Positions 6,652 to 7,702 of a DNA stretch of 7,702 nt are shown piece by piece; within the stretch, counting starts at the first letter, position 1, and each line of letters starts with the position of its first letter. The DNA is from JAEUMW01 sp039807745 (GTDB lineage: Bacteria > Pseudomonadota > Gammaproteobacteria > Burkholderiales > JAEUMW01), in the NCBI GenBank assembly GCA_039807745.1, contig JBDHRV010000158.1, positions 1 to 7,702 of the forward strand. The letters run 5' to 3'. Below the pieces are notes generated by a model. That model saw only the letters and a list, made by a program, of their open reading frames with translations, did no database searches and was not told the origin of the DNA. Made by a program: the position numbers and the translations under genes.

Positions 6652-6658
6652 AAGGGAG
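6652..6658 (+). promoter_or_regulatory. Ribosome-binding site of the DUF2892 gene
   Basis: AAGGGAG, 8 bases before ATG 6667. It is the clearest Shine–Dalgarno sequence in the rightward operon. It shows that the gene starts at 6667 and not at an upstream in-frame ATG (6604), which lies inside the permease gene and would add an arginine-rich tail. Confidence 0.8.
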
Positions 6659-6666
6659 CCTTGCCC

Positions 6667-6879
6667 ATGACCACCGACCGCATGATCCGCATCTTCGCCG
6701 GCGCCTTCGTGCTCTTGTCCCTCGCCCTCGGTGTCGAGGGAAGCCCGCTATTCCACAGCGCGAACTGGCTGTGGTTCACGGCCTTCGTCGGCGCCAATCT
6801 CTTCCAAAGCGGGTTCACCCGCTTCTGTCCTCTGGAGATGGTCCTGAAGAAGCTCGGCGTGCGGCAAGCCGCCGCTTGA
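6667..6879 (+). CDS. DUF2892 (YgaP-type transmembrane domain) small inner-membrane protein
   Basis: Seventy-residue membrane protein with two hydrophobic segments: about 8–22 (IRIFAGAFVLLSLAL) and about 34–50 (WLWFTAFVGANLFQSGF). These are followed by the family's characteristic FCPLEMVLKKLG (53–64), with a single cysteine C54. Proteins of this family are short two-helix membrane proteins, either free-standing or fused C-terminally to a rhodanese domain as in E. coli YgaP. Here the rhodanese part is absent. The biochemical role of the isolated domain is not established; its recurrent association with sulfur-transfer and sulfide-handling genes is the main clue. It follows the permease after 22 bases and its TGA overlaps the next gene's ATG, so it belongs to the same transcription unit. 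Family call is made by motif recognition and has not been tested by a search. Confidence 0.82.
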   Translation: MTTDRMIRIFAGAFVLLSLALGVEGSPLFHSANWLWFTAFVGANLFQSGFTRFCPLEMVLKKLGVRQAAA

Positions 6880-7702
6880 TGCGGTTCCGCGGCACCGGCG
6901 TGCCGGTCGCGGGCCATCTCGCCCTGGCATGCGCTGGGGCGATGTGGATCGTGCCGTTCCTGAGTCCCTTGCACTTCTACCCGGTGCCGACCTTTCACGG
7001 CGAGCTCTGGGCGGCGATGCTGGGTCTCGCGGCCCTGAGCCTGTGGCTGCTCGGACCCGTGTCCACGCCGGCAAGGCTGCCGGTGACCGCGTTGCTGCCT
7101 CTGTTCCTGGCTGCCTCGATTGCTCTTCAGATCGGCCTCGGGCGACTCGCGAACCCGGCCGACGGCGTCGTCGGCGTGCTGTACCTGCTCTGGGCAGCCG
7201 CACTGATCTGGCTGGCGGCGCAGCTGCGTGATCGCTACGGACTGGAGCGCGTCGTGACCGTTTTCGCCTGGTGCGCGCTGGCGGGCGCGCTGGCCTCGAC
7301 GACCGTCGGACTCTTCCAGCATTACGCCCCCGAGACCATTGGCCGGATCGCCATGCGCCGGATGACGCCTGCCATATACGCGAATCTCGGTCAGCCGAAC
7401 CACCTCGCACACCAGCTCGCGCTGGGACTCGCCTCGCTCGTCTACCTGTCGGCCACCCGGCGCGTTTCCGCGAACAGCGCCGTTTTCATCGCGATGCCGA
7501 TGCTGTTCGTGGCGGCGCTCACCCAGTCGCGCAGCCCGTGGCTCTATTTCGCCGCGCTCGCTATTCTCGCCGCGCTCCACCGCGGGTCGCTCGAACCCGG
7601 CACGGGACGCCGGCTCCTGATCGGCTCGTGCCTGCTGCTGCCGGGCATCGGCGCGGCGCAGTTGGCGGCTCAGCTACCGTTCCTGCAGCCGCCTTCTTAC
7701 AC
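6879..7702 (+). CDS. PglL/Wzy-family O-oligosaccharyltransferase or O-antigen ligase (partial, C-terminus outside window)
   Basis: Polytopic inner-membrane glycan ligase that would transfer lipid-linked oligosaccharide to pilin or other periplasmic proteins (PglL type) or to lipid A core (WaaL type). ATG 6879 overlaps the preceding TGA as TGATG, and the frame is open for 274 complete codons to the right edge. Hydrophobic helices are seen at about 8–29, 42–58, 66–87, 97–113, 125–144, 176–190, 201–215 and 222–235. The diagnostic segment NLGQPNHLAHQLALGLA is at about 168–184; QPNHLA is a hallmark of PglL-type ligases. It is followed by ALTQSRSPWL (213–222), resembling the TQSR(T/S)xWL block of the family. 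The Wzy_C catalytic loop would lie mostly beyond the window. The gene has no good ribosome-binding site of its own; translation is probably coupled to the DUF2892 gene. I prefer PglL over WaaL because of the QPNHLA motif. Confidence 0.85.
   Translation, partial: MRFRGTGVPVAGHLALACAGAMWIVPFLSPLHFYPVPTFHGELWAAMLGLAALSLWLLGPVSTPARLPVTALLPLFLAASIALQIGLGRLANPADGVVGVLYLLWAAALIWLAAQLRDRYGLERVVTVFAWCALAGALASTTVGLFQHYAPETIGRIAMRRMTPAIYANLGQPNHLAHQLALGLASLVYLSATRRVSANSAVFIAMPMLFVAALTQSRSPWLYFAALAILAALHRGSLEPGTGRRLLIGSCLLLPGIGAAQLAAQLPFLQPPSY

Noticed and set aside
6036..7580. Long minus-strand open frame (514 codons) spanning the permease end, the DUF2892 gene and the ligase
   Set aside because: It covers three plus-strand genes with clear family motifs and ignores their boundaries. 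The translation is low-complexity Arg/His/Glu.

Overview
This 7.7 kb window is GC-rich, densely coded bacterial chromosome, apparently from a betaproteobacterium or a close proteobacterial relative. The clues are a gpmA–ctpA neighbourhood, a PglL-type O-oligosaccharyltransferase and tripartite RND efflux components. I cannot name a genus. I see no rRNA, tRNA, CRISPR array, insertion sequence or phage gene.

Left part (1–1775, minus strand): the 5' two-thirds or so of a periplasmic carboxy-terminal processing protease (S41 family, ctpA-like) runs off the left edge. It is preceded by a complete 2,3-bisphosphoglycerate-dependent phosphoglycerate mutase, gpmA. A 300-base non-coding gap between them holds a probable gpmA 3' hairpin, a GC-rich palindrome and an AT-rich candidate promoter for ctpA.

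Middle (1776–1934): a divergent intergenic region separates gpmA from the rightward operon. It has a candidate sigma-70 promoter on each strand, three copies of the motif CAGCGCATC, and an AT-rich dyad overlapping a perfect TATAAT just upstream of the regulator gene.

Right part (1935–7702, plus strand): a tightly packed series follows. It comprises an ArsR-family regulator, an RND periplasmic adaptor, an inner-membrane RND permease, a 70-residue DUF2892 (YgaP transmembrane-type) protein, and the start of a PglL/Wzy-family glycan ligase that runs off the right edge. Several junctions overlap (GTGA between adaptor and permease, TGATG between the DUF2892 gene and the ligase), so these genes are probably co-transcribed.

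The most interesting point is the regulator. It has two cysteines (C45 and C111) at the same 66-residue spacing as the persulfide-sensing pair of SqrR/BigR, in the same local contexts. It is in an operon with a DUF2892 protein, the type of membrane domain found in E. coli YgaP beside the SqrR-like regulator YgaV. This suggests an RND efflux system controlled by reactive sulfur species rather than by metal ions. That is an inference from sequence; no substrate can be read from the permease.
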